Source of the DNA: Misgurnus anguillicaudatus
Lineage: Eukaryota > Chordata > Actinopteri > Cypriniformes > Cobitidae
Assembly: GCF_027580225.2 (NCBI RefSeq)
Contig: NW_027395283.1
Location: forward strand, 7,196,501-7,260,500
Length of the DNA stretch: 64,000 nucleotides
Direction of reading: 5' to 3'
In this document: positions 11,474-23,300 of the stretch, one piece after another
How the letters are laid out: each line of letters starts with the position of its first letter
How positions within the stretch are numbered: position 1 is the first letter of the stretch
Translations under genes and position numbers: made by a program
Notes under the pieces: generated by a model
Databases searched by the model: none
What the model saw: only the letters and a program-made list of their open reading frames with translations
What the model was told of the DNA's origin: nothing

Positions 11474-11792
11474 TCAATTCAATTCAATTTTATTTATATA
11501 GCGCTTTTCACAAGTGTTAATTGTTGCAAAGCAGCTTTACATGAGAAGATGTAGAGGAGAACACAGAAAATCAAAGATAATATAAGAAGTAGAGAAAGCG
11601 GTTAAACCGTACAAGCGAGAATATTAATTATGTAACGTATACAGTAAAGTGCTAAGTTAAGCCAAAGTTGGCTGACTCTCCCTGGGACGAAAAAACCCCC
11701 TAGGAAAAAACCCAATGGGAAAAACTCCTAGAAGGACAAAAACCCTCGGGAGGAATTAATATATATTTATATATATATAGAAACCGTAGGGA

Positions 11793-12530
11793 TAGTAGTA
11801 GTAGTAGTAGTAGTAGTAGTAGAAGAACTTTATTGTCCCCGTGGGGCAATTGGGTTTGCGGCGCAGTCTCAAGGCACTACATGACAACATATAACAAAAA
11901 ACAATACGATACATTACAAAAACACTAAAATACATACATACAAATAAAATACCATCGGGTCTAACCCTGCCAGCTGGACATATAGCTTATTTTAATTGAT
12001 TTAACTCCTTAATGGCTTGTGGTACAAAAGAACATTTTGATCTGTTCTTGGTCATAAGAGGTGGGCAGAAACAACGCCTAGATCGTAATAAATTAAAATG
12101 GGATGCTAATGGGTGTGTGTGATCGCATACAATGTTTTTAGCTTTTTTCAACATTCTGTCCTTGTAGATGAGTTCGATGCTTGGTAATCTTATCCCAAGT
12201 AGCTTGCTAGCAGTAGTGACTGTTTTTCTAATTAGGTTTTTTGTGCTTGTGTCGCATTTCCGAACCAGCAAATGATACAGCACGTTAAAACACTTTCAAT
12301 AAAAGCAGTATAAAACATTAGGAGGCGGGTAAGCGAATTAAACTGGTTTAGCCGGTGGTTGTTGGTCGGGCATCGGCTGGTCATCACATTGAAGGACAGC
12401 CAGTGGATCAGTGGTGCGATGATCTTCACAGCAACAGGAACTGGGTCTGTTTGTCTCATTGTCCTCGTGGTCGAGGACAAGACAGGGTGAGAAAAACAGA
12501 ATTCTATTAGCGTAGGGGCCGTTCGCATGT
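11793..12530 (-). pseudogene. LINE RT C-terminal fragment inserted in the L2 3' UTR
   Basis: A (TAG)n microsatellite at ~11793-11822 abuts AAGAACTTTATTGTCCCC. On the minus strand this is the usual LINE 3' terminus, ACAATAAAG plus a trinucleotide tail. The minus frame 11987-12283 encodes a C-terminal LINE segment (TASKLLGIRLPSIELIYKDR, then NIVCDHTHPLASHF). The overlapping frame 12232-12537 holds the preceding segment (FYTAFIESVL, ICWFGN), so a frameshift lies between them. The clade is uncertain. The 5' breakpoint is somewhere between 12330 and 12530. Confidence 0.65.
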
Positions 12531-12681
12531 AATGCAAGTGTCAAACATTATAGTGGTTCAAGTCAGCTCGGTTCCAGACAGGCTAACTATTGCGGCAATA
12601 GTATATTACCCATATGAGGTATGTAAGTGCTTTGTTCTAGACAAACTAACTACTGCGGGAAATGTACATTTACTGGACATT

Positions 12682-13022
12682 TTATGTGAATGCTTTGTTA
12701 AAGAAGAATGTCTTAAGTTTAGATTTAAATTGATCGACTGTGTCTGATACTCGAAAATTATTTGGTAAATCATTCCAGAGCTTAGGGGCTAAGTAGGAAA
12801 AGGATCTACCACCTTTAGACACTTTTGATATTCTAGGGATAATTAAATGACCAGAATTTTGTGAGCGCAGTTTACGTGATGGATTGTATTCTGATAGTAG
12901 TTCTTTAATATACGAGGGCGCTAGGCCATTTAAGGCTTTGTAGGTGATTAGTAATATTTTAAATTGTATGCGATATTTAACTGGTAGCCAGTGTAGAGAT
13001 GCCAGAATTGGACTGATGTGGT
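12682..13022 (-). pseudogene. L2 LINE ORF2 C-terminus (3' fragment)
   Basis: This minus-strand frame encodes the conserved L2 C-terminal region: LHWLPVKYRIQFKILLITYK, then LNGLAPSYIKELL, and APKLWNDLP near the end, with a stop at 12682. In an intact LINE this part follows the reverse transcriptase fingers/palm. The frame is cut at 13022 by the hAT insertion (TSD GATGTGGT) and resumes at 26260. Reading upstream past 13022 in the same frame gives only hAT sequence, so the true fragment is shorter than the apparent ORF. Confidence 0.85.
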
Positions 13023-13247
13023 CAGGGACGTCACTAGGATTGGAAGACAGGGGGGGCTCAGCCCACAGAGTATTTGTAACTTGTGTTTGCAAAATTTTTG
13101 CACTCACATCTGAGCTACAAATATGTCAACAACCAGTCAAGAAACCAAGATGTTAACAAGTAAAACATGACAGACATATCCTCCTCTTCCATTTCTACTC
13201 TGTTAAATAAAAGTTACTGTAATGTTAGCTTTTAGACACATCAAAGC

Positions 13248-13552
13248 TGTCACGCCGGGGAACAGAAGTAAGGACACAAGTGCAGAGTTCACAAAACATA
13301 AGGACATTTAATAATAAAACATGAAATAAAACACGGGAATCAAACAACGGGCAGGTAATGAACACAGGAACATCCAACGTGAACAGACATGGAAGAAATG
13401 ACAATGAACCGGCAGTCAGTATTGCACAAACACAGGTTTAAATACACAGACTAATGACAAACAGGTGGAATGAATCAGGTGATTAATCAATGAATGTCCA
13501 GGTGACAACGATCAGAACAGAAACAAAACATGACACGGATTTAACCGTGACA
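13248..13552. mobile_element. MITE with TGTCACG termini
   Basis: The 305-bp insertion has TGTCACG / CGTGACA ends and a 5-bp duplication AAAGC (13243-13247 and 13553-13557). It lies between the hAT left end and the transposase stop. The ends resemble those of the larger element at 36581-39245 but the duplication length differs, so a common family is only a suggestion. Confidence 0.7.
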
Positions 13553-13869
13553 AAAGCTGCATGGGGGAATTTAGGCCAGACTTTGCTCCTGATTAGTTAT
13601 TCTATAAGCAATGACTTAAATGCTTTTGCAAATGTATGATAAAGTAATAGCATACTATATCTAATTTCTATATAAGATAAGTTGTCCACACACAGAATGC
13701 TATGGTGGATAAGTTCAATCAGAGTGCAATTTTGTTTGACTTGCATACAGTTTAACCCAAGAACTAGAGTTTTAAAGTCATAGTGATATTTGACAACACA
13801 CAGGTTTGAGCATTTCTCAATTAAAGATGATTTATTCTGCCAAATTCTGTTCAAAACCACAGTCAACAG

Positions 13870-16199
13870 TTACTTTTTGTTTGTCTTCTTTGTGGGTGGA
13901 AGCATCAAAAAATGCCTTCTGTTTTTAAGGGTGGCAAATCGGTCTTTCACTCTGTTGTGGCTTATGTGCTTCAGTACGTCATTTTCAATCAACATGACTG
14001 CAAGATTGTGAAGCCTTTTCTGCCCCATTGTTTGTCGCAGCCAGGAGTGAAGCCGACGCAGTACACTAAAGGACCTTTCACAAGAGCAGCTGCTCACAGG
14101 CACTGTAAGGGCAACTTGGATGGTTGCCCTCAGAGAGGGAAACATGTCTGGGTCTAGGAGGTTGTGCACAGCTAACATGTCTTGGGGTGGACATCCAGCC
14201 TCTGTTTTGCTGGCAAGAAAGTTTTTGGCTACGAGAACCTCCTCTGTTTTCAAGTCAATGCTGTAGTGCCTGGCTAGCTCATCCAAGTCGGATTCACTCA
14301 AGAAGTTCTCAGATTTAGGGCTGCATGCCTGGATGCCTTTTAGGAGCCCTGAATTTACACTTGAAAATCTTAGTTCAAGCTCACTAACCATCCTGTCCAC
14401 ACAGGGGAAAAGCAAACTGGTTTTCAACATCTCTGAGCTGATCAACTCAGTACCTGAACCCAAGGTTGTCTCAAACACAAAATCATCCATTTTCTTCTGT
14501 TTATGCCTTTTCTTAGCATGTGGTTCTGGTATACTGTGTGTGTGGCACATGGCCTTGGTTCTCTCGTACAGATCTGTGGCAAATTCATCTGTGCGTTTGC
14601 CCCTCAATGTGTCACAGACAGCTTCTTTGCCCATAAAAGCTTCTGCCAGGTCTAAAGTCTCCTTCTGTAGGAGCTTGTGGAGTCCTTGAGTTACAGAAAG
14701 AAGTTCCTTAAACATCAGTAGTGCATAGACTGTTGAGAATTTGTAGAGCTTTGCTCTAAGACCAACAGCCATAGGGGATCCAATGACAGAGAGACACTCA
14801 AAAATGGAAGGTAATGCCTCAAGAATAGCATTAATGGATCGCAGCTGGCACGCCCAGCGAGTGTTTGAAAGTTGTACAAGCTCAACTGCTGTCAATCCAA
14901 GCCTGGATTGAGCCTCTATGAACTTATGATGATTTACTAGAGAGGTGCTGAAAAAAGAATACACACTCTCCAACAAGTTGAAAAGCTCCACAGCCTCTGA
15001 AACAGCCTTGCAAGTATGGCACAACACTAGGTTTAGCTCATGGGCATAACAATGCACATAGATAGCCTCAGGATGGAACTTTCTAAAATATGCCTGCACA
15101 CCTCCACTGGACCCACTCATAACAGCTGCGCCATCATAAGCTTGTGCTACACACTTAAGTTCTGCTACACCATTCTTCTGGATCTGCTGCTGCAGCTCGT
15201 TAGCAATGAACTGGGCATCAAATGACTTTATCTCTGTAAGTGCTAGGAAACGTTCCTTCACTTCCCCCTCTGACACGTACCTAACACAAACAGCCAGCTG
15301 TTCTGAATGTGCATCTCTTGCCTCATCTGCCATAATGGCATAGATTTGGGATTTTGTCATCTCAGATACAATGACATTGGTCACTTCTTGAGCACAGCAA
15401 TCAATTATCTCGTTCTGAGATGTTGGCGAGATATAGGTAGCATTTGATGGAGGTTTATATTTTTGAAGGAATGGATCAAACTCCTTTAAAAGCTCCATTA
15501 CAGCAAGAAAGTTGCCTCTGTTTCGTTCGCCTTCGCCTTCTTTATTACCACGAAAGGGGATTCCCTGTCTCCCTAACATGGAAGTGACTGCAACAATTCG
15601 CCTTAGATACTCTCTTCTCTCTGCTATTTCACTTGCATTTGCAGATGCTGTCATCTGTGCAACATCTCCCTGTCGGCTAGTTGCCTGGTAGCATTTCCAT
15701 GCAACAACACTATCCCTGTGTGTGTGTGTGTCATCTCATGCTTGCCAAATATAAACAAGGCTTTCTTCCAGTTCTTGCAACCACTACTGACCAAAGCATC
15801 ATGTTTTATGTTTTTGCCAAACACTCGACATGGGAAGCAAAAAGCTGCATTATGGTTGATTGAATATTCCAACCAGTTGTGCTTTTCAAACCAGCTGTGG
15901 TGAAATGACCTGTTCTGTGTCCCAAAACTATCTTGTGGGTAGCTCTTCAGCTTCACCTGTCAGGGCCCCTCATCTTTGTGTCCTAAATCAAGCACATTAC
16001 TGGAAGAAGTTGCTGCAGTTACTTCTTCATTTTCCTTCTCTAGGTCTGTTTGCTCCTCTCTCCCTGGATCAGTTTGGTCTCCCTCTCTCTCTATTTCCAT
16101 TTGCTCAAGCTCCTCTGTCTCTGTACCCTCTTGCTCATCCTGCCTCAAGCAGCTTGCCTGTTGACCCTTTTCCTCCTCAGCCTCTCCTTCTGTCTTATT
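13870..16199 (-). pseudogene. hAT transposase, main exon (one nonsense, one frameshift)
   Basis: Read on the minus strand from a predicted acceptor (AG at 16201-16200). An acidic Glu-rich stretch comes first, then a TTF-type zinc-finger region (LKSYPQDSFGT, WFEKHNWLEYS, CFPC), a DUF4371-like middle, and the hAT C-terminal dimerisation region (CSCERSFSVLRRLHSWLRQT, near 14000). The product would cut and paste the element in the nucleus. Two defects are visible: an in-frame TGA at 15962-15960 just before the zinc-finger block, and a frame change near 15654, where the upstream frame ends TGA and the 594-codon downstream frame opens in an overlapping ATGA. Everything else is open, so inactivation is recent or mild. 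It resembles ZMYM1-type domesticated relatives, but intact hAT ends make this a transposon copy. Confidence 0.88.
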
Positions 16200-16784
16200 C
16201 TTTATTTAAGATAAAAAAATCCTGATGCTAATTTCATGACTTTAGAAATGCTAATTGGTCACATGAAACATCCAAAATGTCCATAAACAGAGGTCAGACA
16301 GCTAAAAAGTTGGTAAGTTAAACAAATGAGAAAAAGCAGTACAAGAAATAGAAAAAAATTGGCATCACTGCATACTTTACCAGGTAAGCTATTGATACGG
16401 ATCCTTTTTAAAGTGGCTACTGTATAAATACAATAACCTGATGGCGGAAGGAATAAAAGATTTGGAGTAATGATTACTGTATAATATGTACCGTATGACT
16501 GCTTTCATTTTTGTTTCACATGTGTATCTGTGGAGAGTGTGGGCATTTACTCATCTTTAGCCTACTTTTAGGTAACATCTACGTATTTAATATTTAATTT
16601 ATCACATTATATGATTAAAATAGTCTCAGGCCTAGTTAGAATATAGCTAGCATATTAAATATAATGAAAAAAATGTAGTGTATGCTATGCATAGTGCCTA
16701 GACCTGCCAACAAATGCTTATTGTTATAAGAAATTCAAGAAAAGAAAAGAAAAACAACCCTTAGACCTATAGACCATTACTGAC

Positions 16785-16883
16785 CTCAATCACACCGGGT
16801 CCGGCTCCCTCAGAATCAACTGGCCTGCCAATCTCCTGCAGCTGCTTCTCTTTCTCTCTCCTAAAATATTTTCTAATATCCAT
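16785..16883 (-). CDS. hAT transposase, predicted first exon
   Basis: ATG at 16883-16881 opens 33 codons beginning MDIRKYFRREKEKQLQ. This is the short basic start typical of TTF-type hAT transposases. It is followed by a GT donor (GAG|GTCAGT). Joining to the acceptor at 16201-16200 keeps frame with the acidic stretch of the main exon. The intron would be about 585 bp. The boundary is uncertain by a base. Support is the MDIRK-type start, the compatible phase and the absence of any other plausible start upstream of the main exon. Confidence 0.6.
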
Positions 16884-17323
16884 CTCATCTGCTCAATGAA
16901 TTGAAGGATACAACAGTATTGCATTAACAGGGACATTTAGTTTTCAGTGACAACAACATTCTATGGGGATTGATACTGTTGAATATGCCTCTTTTAGAGA
17001 TATTTTATTTTAAAGATTATTAGGCCTATATTATTGGCAAAGAATAAAGAGTTGTGATTAGATTGCTAAGTTAACAATTTCTTGTATTTTGCTTGTGCAA
17101 GACTAAAGTTTTTCATGACATAGCAAACCAAAATATTCCCATTCCTTTACCTCAAGAAAACGTAGCTAAAGGTAAGCAGCCAGCAGGTAATTAAAAACAA
17201 CTTACAATTTCACTCCTCCGTATCACGACACTTACCAATCTTTATTTCACCATTAGTGTGCGTACTAGCGTGTGTTTTAGTATCAGTTTGTGTGTGTGTG
17301 TGTGTATTGTGTAATAACAAGCT

Positions 17324-17412
17324 TCTTCTTCTTCTGGTGTTTAATGGCGGTTGGCAAACCAACTAAAGGTGCATTTTCCGCCACCTACTGGATTGGAGTA
17401 TGGAGCACAATT
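17324..17412 (-). mobile_element. Short retroposon tail with 14-bp TSD
   Basis: On the minus strand this 89-bp insertion ends in a (GAA)n tail and contains CCAGTAGGTGGCGG and GGTTTGCCAACCGCCATTAA, a 3' end that I recognise as common in fish retroposons. It is bracketed by the 14-bp direct duplication TGTAATAACAAGCT (17310-17323 and 17413-17426). The long duplication and tail indicate target-primed integration. Confidence 0.75.
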
Positions 17413-17545
17413 TGTAATAACAAGCTACAATAGCACATACAGGCAACCGGAAGCGATCGCTGTTTTCCGGTTTGGTCACTTGACGTTTGACATCTAGCGT
17501 ATTTTGTCCAACTTGTTAGATGTTTTTTTTGTAGCTGGATATATA

Positions 17546-18748
17546 TGTAACGTCCTGATAAATATCAGTGGAGAATAGTGTTATTCAATGTGTTCCTATT
17601 ACAAAACCTGTTTTATTGTTATTCCTTTTCTTTTGAATGTTCAAATAAGATGTATGAATACTGACTATTGAATTGCATTAAGTTTTATAATTTAATTAAT
17701 TTTCTCTATATCTGTTTAATGATTCACAGATATAAATTAATTAAAATTAACAATAAGGGACAGTTTAACAATGCATCGGTTCAAGATGTGGATTTTGTTT
17801 AAATAAAGTTGAAAAACGGATCTGACGTCAGAGCGGGCGGAAAAAAGGAGAGCTCTCGAAAAAAATGGCGCTGCAACGAAGAGAAAACGTTTGTTTGTTG
17901 TTTTCCTTTGCGTTGTTTTGCGAACTCATTAAGCAAACTGCGTTCAACTTGTAAGCCAGTACGGTTTTCAGTGTGGGACTGTGGACTGAGAACAGTCGGT
18001 GTGTGTTTAAACTGTGGAGTGAGTTGAACCACGAGAGTTTGCGGGGTTTCTTATCGTGCAAGGGGACCGTGACACGGCAGCCTGCTTGTCAGAGGAAAAG
18101 ATACCGTTCGGGAGAGAAACGCAGAAGTGTCGCCAGATGCTTATCAACGCTGCAGAGGGTTCAACGTTGAGGGAGAGTTAAACGACGCAGTTTGGATTGC
18201 CTACGGATGTGGTAGGAATTTGTTTCATATCTTAAAAAGGGAGAACCGATTCCCAGAGCTCCTACGATAAGCGCGCCAACGAACCAATATGCAAGCTTGC
18301 TTATAGAACGGTAAAAGTGCACTAATAGGTTTCTACAAACATTGTTTACCCGGGGTCTTTTATTATTGTTTACTTTCTCTTTCTTATTTTCCATACTAAA
18401 TGTTTTATATCAGGTGTTCTATAATACAAGGTTAAAGTGAAACTAAATTACTGTGTGTACGTGGTTTATTTCTACATGCACATTGCATATGTTTATTACT
18501 GTTTATACTAAGTTTAAAGGTATTGGTGGTACTATTATACTGTGATTAACTGTGTATTTCTCTGCGCCCTCATTCGAGTGAATAAGTTACCGTAAGTGAG
18601 AATCATAACATTACCCTAGACTGTTTAATGTACAATGAGATGTCTCTTTCACCACATGTAGACTGAAACTAATTCTATTGGGCTAATATTTAATTACATC
18701 TTGTATCAGATACTCATTTAATACGAGCGGGTGGTGACAAGGGTTACA
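17546..18748 (+). repeat. Gypsy 5' LTR
   Basis: 1203 bp, TG...CA. Differences from the 3' LTR seen by eye: a T/A in the ACTCA(T/A)TAAGC context near 17930, a G/C in GACACG(G/C)CAGCC near 18076, and an A/T in GGGCTA(A/T)TATTTAA near 18687. It must contain the promoter and the poly(A) site of the element. I did not assign a TATA box with confidence. Confidence 0.95.
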
Positions 18749-18752
18749 TTTT

Positions 18753-18770
18753 TGGGGGCTCGTCCGGGAT
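18753..18770 (+). other. Gypsy primer-binding site, tRNA-Pro type
   Basis: TGGGGGCTCGTCCGGGAT begins 4 nt after the LTR end. It is the classical 18-nt complement of the tRNA-Pro 3' end, as in gammaretroviruses, and is the minus-strand priming site. Confidence 0.93.
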
Positions 18771-18903
18771 TGCTGTATGTGTGTAAATATTCTCCAGTGT
18801 TAAGTGTAGACTTACTGTTGTACATTTTTTTTTGTTATTGCTTATTGCAGACATTGAGGTGTTTTCTATTGTTCTCCTTTTCGCCTTGTTGTGAATATAC
18901 AAA

Positions 18904-20304
18904 ATGGATACTAATGAGATTGAGGCTTGGTGCAAAAAGAAGCAAATAGCTTATAATAATGCAGTAGTGTTAAGCAATGTTGACCCAAATGTCACAGATG
19001 ATGTTTTGCTGCAAGCTGTGAATTTAGTCAAAGTTTTTGGAAATGCTAAGATAATAGATCGCTGTCTAGATGCGACCTTAAAAACCCAGTGTGTACTTTT
19101 TAGGTCGTCCACTGACCTTTCCAAACTAACCATTCCTGAATGTGTAAGGTCCCCGGAAGGGGTTAGCTCTTGGCCTGCTCATGTGCTCAACGTTGCTGCA
19201 GAGGGTGAAGAATTCGAAGCCAAGCTGTTGTCATTCCTAAGGCATGAGGGAAAGACTCTCGCTGATGTCAAAGGCTTAGTTAACCCCTCGCCTCTGGATA
19301 TGAACACTGCCCTGATAAATGCCATTAGTTCCTTAGTGGATAAATGTACTGCTGCACCTGCTGACATTCAGAGCTACAGAAAGCTGCGCATGTTCTCTGG
19401 CGAGAAACCCACTCCCAGCGGAGAAGAAGAGTATGATGCCTGGGCGGAGCAAACAATGCATTTATTGGAAGAGTGGCAATGCAGTGACAATGTGAAGAAA
19501 CAAAGAATTGTGGAAAGCTTAAAAGGCCCAGCTGCTGACATAGTGAGGTTTCTTAAAGCACAGAACCCTACTGCTACTGAATTTGACTACATGCATGCGC
19601 TGGAAACCGCTTTTGGCACCACTGAAAGTTCAGCTGACCTTCTCATGAGATTTCGACACACCTTTCAATATGAAGGCGAGAAGCTGTCCACTTATTTGCT
19701 AAGGTTGGACAAACTGCTGCACTGTGTATTCAGGAAAGGAGGGGTGCAGCTGGTTGAGATGAATAAACTTTGCATCGAGCAGGTTGTGAGAGGTGCCTTG
19801 CCGCATGACATGGTTGCTCTTCGTATACGCATGACACATAAGTTGCGTGATCCACCTACTTTCAATGATTTATTAAAAGAGGTTAGGGAGGAAGAAGATA
19901 TGCTCCAAAGTCGTAATGATGTCAAAAGCACGGTGATGTCTAAGACTGTTCATCCCGTTTTCAAGCCTGCTCCTGAGACCAGCAACAATTCTGAGGTGGA
20001 ACAGCTGAAAAAGGACATCAGCGTAATGAAAGCTGAGATGATCAACCTTAGAGCAGCAACTGTACCTCCACAGCTGGATGCTCAAAGTCCACAGTCTGAA
20101 TTCTATGGCAAAGCTAGATACAGAAGGAACGACACCCCACAGACAGCTGCCAATTTGGAAGATAGACCTGTACTCTTCTGCTATAGATGTGGGGAAGATG
20201 GACATTTTAAAAGAGAGTGTGAGGGTGAAGAAAATCTAAAGAAAGTCAACAAGCGCCTCATCAAATTGACAAAGAAGTCGGGAAACTACCGCGGGAACCA
20301 GTAA
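18904..20304 (+). CDS. gag: Gypsy Gag, PNMA-like, with one zinc knuckle
   Basis: Intact 466-codon frame starting 133 nt after the primer-binding site. The N-terminal ~100 residues (IEAWCKKKQIAYNNAVVLSN onward) resemble the RRM-like start of PNMA/MOAP proteins, which derive from Gypsy gag genes. The middle is a capsid-like helical region (KLRMFSGEKPTPSGEEEYDA, then LLEEWQ). Near the C-terminus, residues 426-439 form one CCHC knuckle (CYRCGEDGHFKREC, C-x2-C-x4-H-x4-C). A coiled segment (VEQLKKDISVMKAEMINLRA) lies between. The protein would assemble cytoplasmic particles and bind element RNA. No lesion is visible. The protease frame begins after the stop in the -1 frame, so Pol is probably made by frameshifting near the gag end. 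Confidence 0.93.
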   Translation: MDTNEIEAWCKKKQIAYNNAVVLSNVDPNVTDDVLLQAVNLVKVFGNAKIIDRCLDATLKTQCVLFRSSTDLSKLTIPECVRSPEGVSSWPAHVLNVAAEGEEFEAKLLSFLRHEGKTLADVKGLVNPSPLDMNTALINAISSLVDKCTAAPADIQSYRKLRMFSGEKPTPSGEEEYDAWAEQTMHLLEEWQCSDNVKKQRIVESLKGPAADIVRFLKAQNPTATEFDYMHALETAFGTTESSADLLMRFRHTFQYEGEKLSTYLLRLDKLLHCVFRKGGVQLVEMNKLCIEQVVRGALPHDMVALRIRMTHKLRDPPTFNDLLKEVREEEDMLQSRNDVKSTVMSKTVHPVFKPAPETSNNSEVEQLKKDISVMKAEMINLRAATVPPQLDAQSPQSEFYGKARYRRNDTPQTAANLEDRPVLFCYRCGEDGHFKRECEGEENLKKVNKRLIKLTKKSGNYRGNQ

Positions 20305-23300
20305 AGGAACGGCCTGGCATCCCGGTAGTGAAAACACGTTCCACCGAGTGCATCAAACCAGACGAAAAGGTAGAAAACTCTATACCTGAAGGCTTAGTGG
20401 GCCCAAGCTCTGCTGTCCCAGTACAGATTGAAGGCATCTACACTAATGCTGTACTCGATACTGGTTCTCAAGTGACTTTGCTGTACAGATCCTTCTACGA
20501 CCGATATTTGAAGCACCTGCCATTGACATCTATTGATGCCTTGCAGATTTGGGGCCTCAGTTCTGCTGATTACCCTTATGATGGCTATTTGTCGCTCAAG
20601 CTCGAGTTTTTGGAAGCTGACATAGGAGTCACTGAGACCATTGATGCACTTGTGTTGGTCTGTCCGACCCTGTTGTGAGATGCGGCACCTCCTTACTTGT
20701 TGGCACCAACACACCGACTGTGATGAGACTACTTAGCAGCTGTAAAGAGAAGGGTGGAGAGAGTTTTGTCAGTACCATGCACATTCATCCTGCTTTCAAA
20801 AAGGCTTTTGAACACTTGTCTGAACACCCAATTGAGGATAATGATCTCAAAAGAGGCACCGTGTGGTTCCTTCAGCCTAAACCCATTACTTTACAACCTG
20901 GGGTGGTAGCAAGAGTGACTGGTGTACCGAAGTGTCCGCAAATGCCAAGTGCAAAAGCTATCCTGGTGGACTCTCCCAGTGAGGCAGCAGAGGAGTTGAG
21001 GTTTCCAGAAGGACTTTTAGTTAGGCCAGAACTGCAAACACCTAGCAATGTGATGTCCAAACGAGTTATCGTGTTGATCAGGAATGTGTCGGCACATGAA
21101 ATCAGGTTAACCAGAGGGATGCCGATTGCCCATCTGTTTCCAGTCGATGTAATGTCTTCGCCTGCTGGGGGGAGGGGGCCTAACAGTGAGCCTGCAGAAA
21201 GAGTGACTCCATCTTCTTTCAACTTTGGAGATTCACCAGTCCCTAAGAGCTGGAAGGAAAGACTAGTGGGTAAACTGATGGAACGTAGCGAGGTTTTCTC
21301 GACACATGAGTTTGATGTAGGTTGCTGTAAAAGTACACACCACACTATCAAAACCACAGAGGACAAACCTTTCAGAGAGCGATCTCGTCGACTTGCGCCT
21401 GCTGATGTAGATGCATTGAGACAGCATTTGACACAGCTCAAAGAAGCCGGGATCATCACAGAGTCAAGAAGCCCATATGCCTCACCGATCGTGTTAGTGA
21501 GAAAGAGGAATGGGAAAATACGAATGTGTGTGGATTACAGGACTTTAAATCGGCGCACTGTTCCCGATCAGTATACAGTACCGAGGGTCGAAGACGCACT
21601 CGCCTGTTTAAATGGAAGCAAGTGGTTCAGTGTGCTAGATCTTCGAAGTGGGTATTATCAGGTGCCCATGAGTGAGAACGACAAGGAGAAAACTGCTTTC
21701 ATCTGCCCGATCGGGTTCTTCCAATTCGAACGGATGCCACAGGGGGTGTCAGGGGCTCCAGCAACTTTCCAGCGGCTCATGGAGCAAACTGTCAGAGACA
21801 TGAACTTGCTGGAAGTTTTAGTATAGCTTGATGACCTGATTGTTTTTGGAGCAACACTTGAAGAGCATGAAGCAAGATTGCTAAGGGTGCTCGATCGTTT
21901 AAAGGATGAAGGTCTCAAGCTGTCACTAGATAAATGCCAGTTTTGCCAACCATCAGTAACTTATGTTGGACACATCATATCTCAAGCTGGAGTATCCACA
22001 GACCCAAAGAAGACAGAGGCTGTAACTACGTGGCCCAGACCAACTACAGTGACTGCCCTACGATCCTTCCTCGGTTTCTGCGGCTACTACAGGCGTTTCG
22101 TCAGGAACTATTCTAGGGTGGCCTATCCATTGAATCAACTCTTGTCGGGTTACCCACCAGCTGGAAAAAAGTCAAAGGTGAAGCGGGACCACACCTACAT
22201 AAACCCATCAGAGCCATTTGGACAGAGATGGGATGGCCAGTGTGAAGCAGCTTTTGAAGAGCTGAAGCAGAGACTTACTCAAGCTCCTGTACTGGCATTT
22301 GCCAACTCACAGCTCCCATATGTGCTTCATGTCGATGCCAGCCAAGAAGGTCTAGGAGGTGTGCTTTACCAGGACCAGGGTGAAGGGTTGAGACCAGTCG
22401 CTTTCATTAGCCGGAGCCTGACTCCCTCTGAACGACATTACCCTGCTCATAAATTGGAATTTTTGGCTCTGAAGTGGGCTGTCGTTGAAAAGCTGCATGA
22501 CTACTTGTACGGAGTAAGGTTCGAAGTGAGAACAGACAACAACCCATTAACTTATGTGTTAACCTCTGCCAAGTTAGATGCCACAGGTCATCGCTGGCTT
22601 GCTGCTTTGTCCACTTACGACTTCAGTCTCAAGTATCGTTCAGGGGTTCAGAACATTGATGCAGATGCTCTTTCCCGTCGACCACACCCCCCACTCATCC
22701 AAGAACAGGAGTGGAAGGCTATTCCTGCTGAAGGTGTAAGAGTCATGTGTCAGATGTCCGCAGTGGCCAAAGAAAAAAAACAAACTCCTGATAGAGCAGT
22801 TGATCAATTAGGAGCTTCTATGCATGCAGTTCCACAAGCTTATTGCAATCTGTCTATGTTAAGAGATAAAGAGATGCCTGTTTTGAGCCTTTCAGAGTTG
22901 TCTAATGCTCAGCAAGAAGATCCGGGCATCAGAGAAATCTGGTTAGCACTTAAACATGGACACATATCCAGAGTTGACAGGACAAAGCACCCAAACTGTT
23001 CCTTGCTTTTGAGAGAGTGGGATCGGTTAAAGATACAGCATGGTGTTATGTACCGAATCACGATTCCCCCTGGCAAAGTCCGCCGTTTTCAGTTGGTCTT
23101 ACCTGAAAGGTACCAGAAGATGGTGATAAAATCACTGCACGACGACGCAGGACATTTGGGCCTTGACAAGACCTATGGCTTAGTTAAAGATCGTTTCTAC
23201 TGGCCACGAATGAAGTCTGATGTTGAAGAGTACTGCAAGTTGTGTGCAAGGTGCATTCAGAGGAAAACTTTGCCCAAGAAAGTCGCCCCACTGACTCATT

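Noticed and set aside
20872..21459. 195-codon minus frame in the Gypsy pol
   Set aside because: Shadow of the pol reading frame on the other strand.
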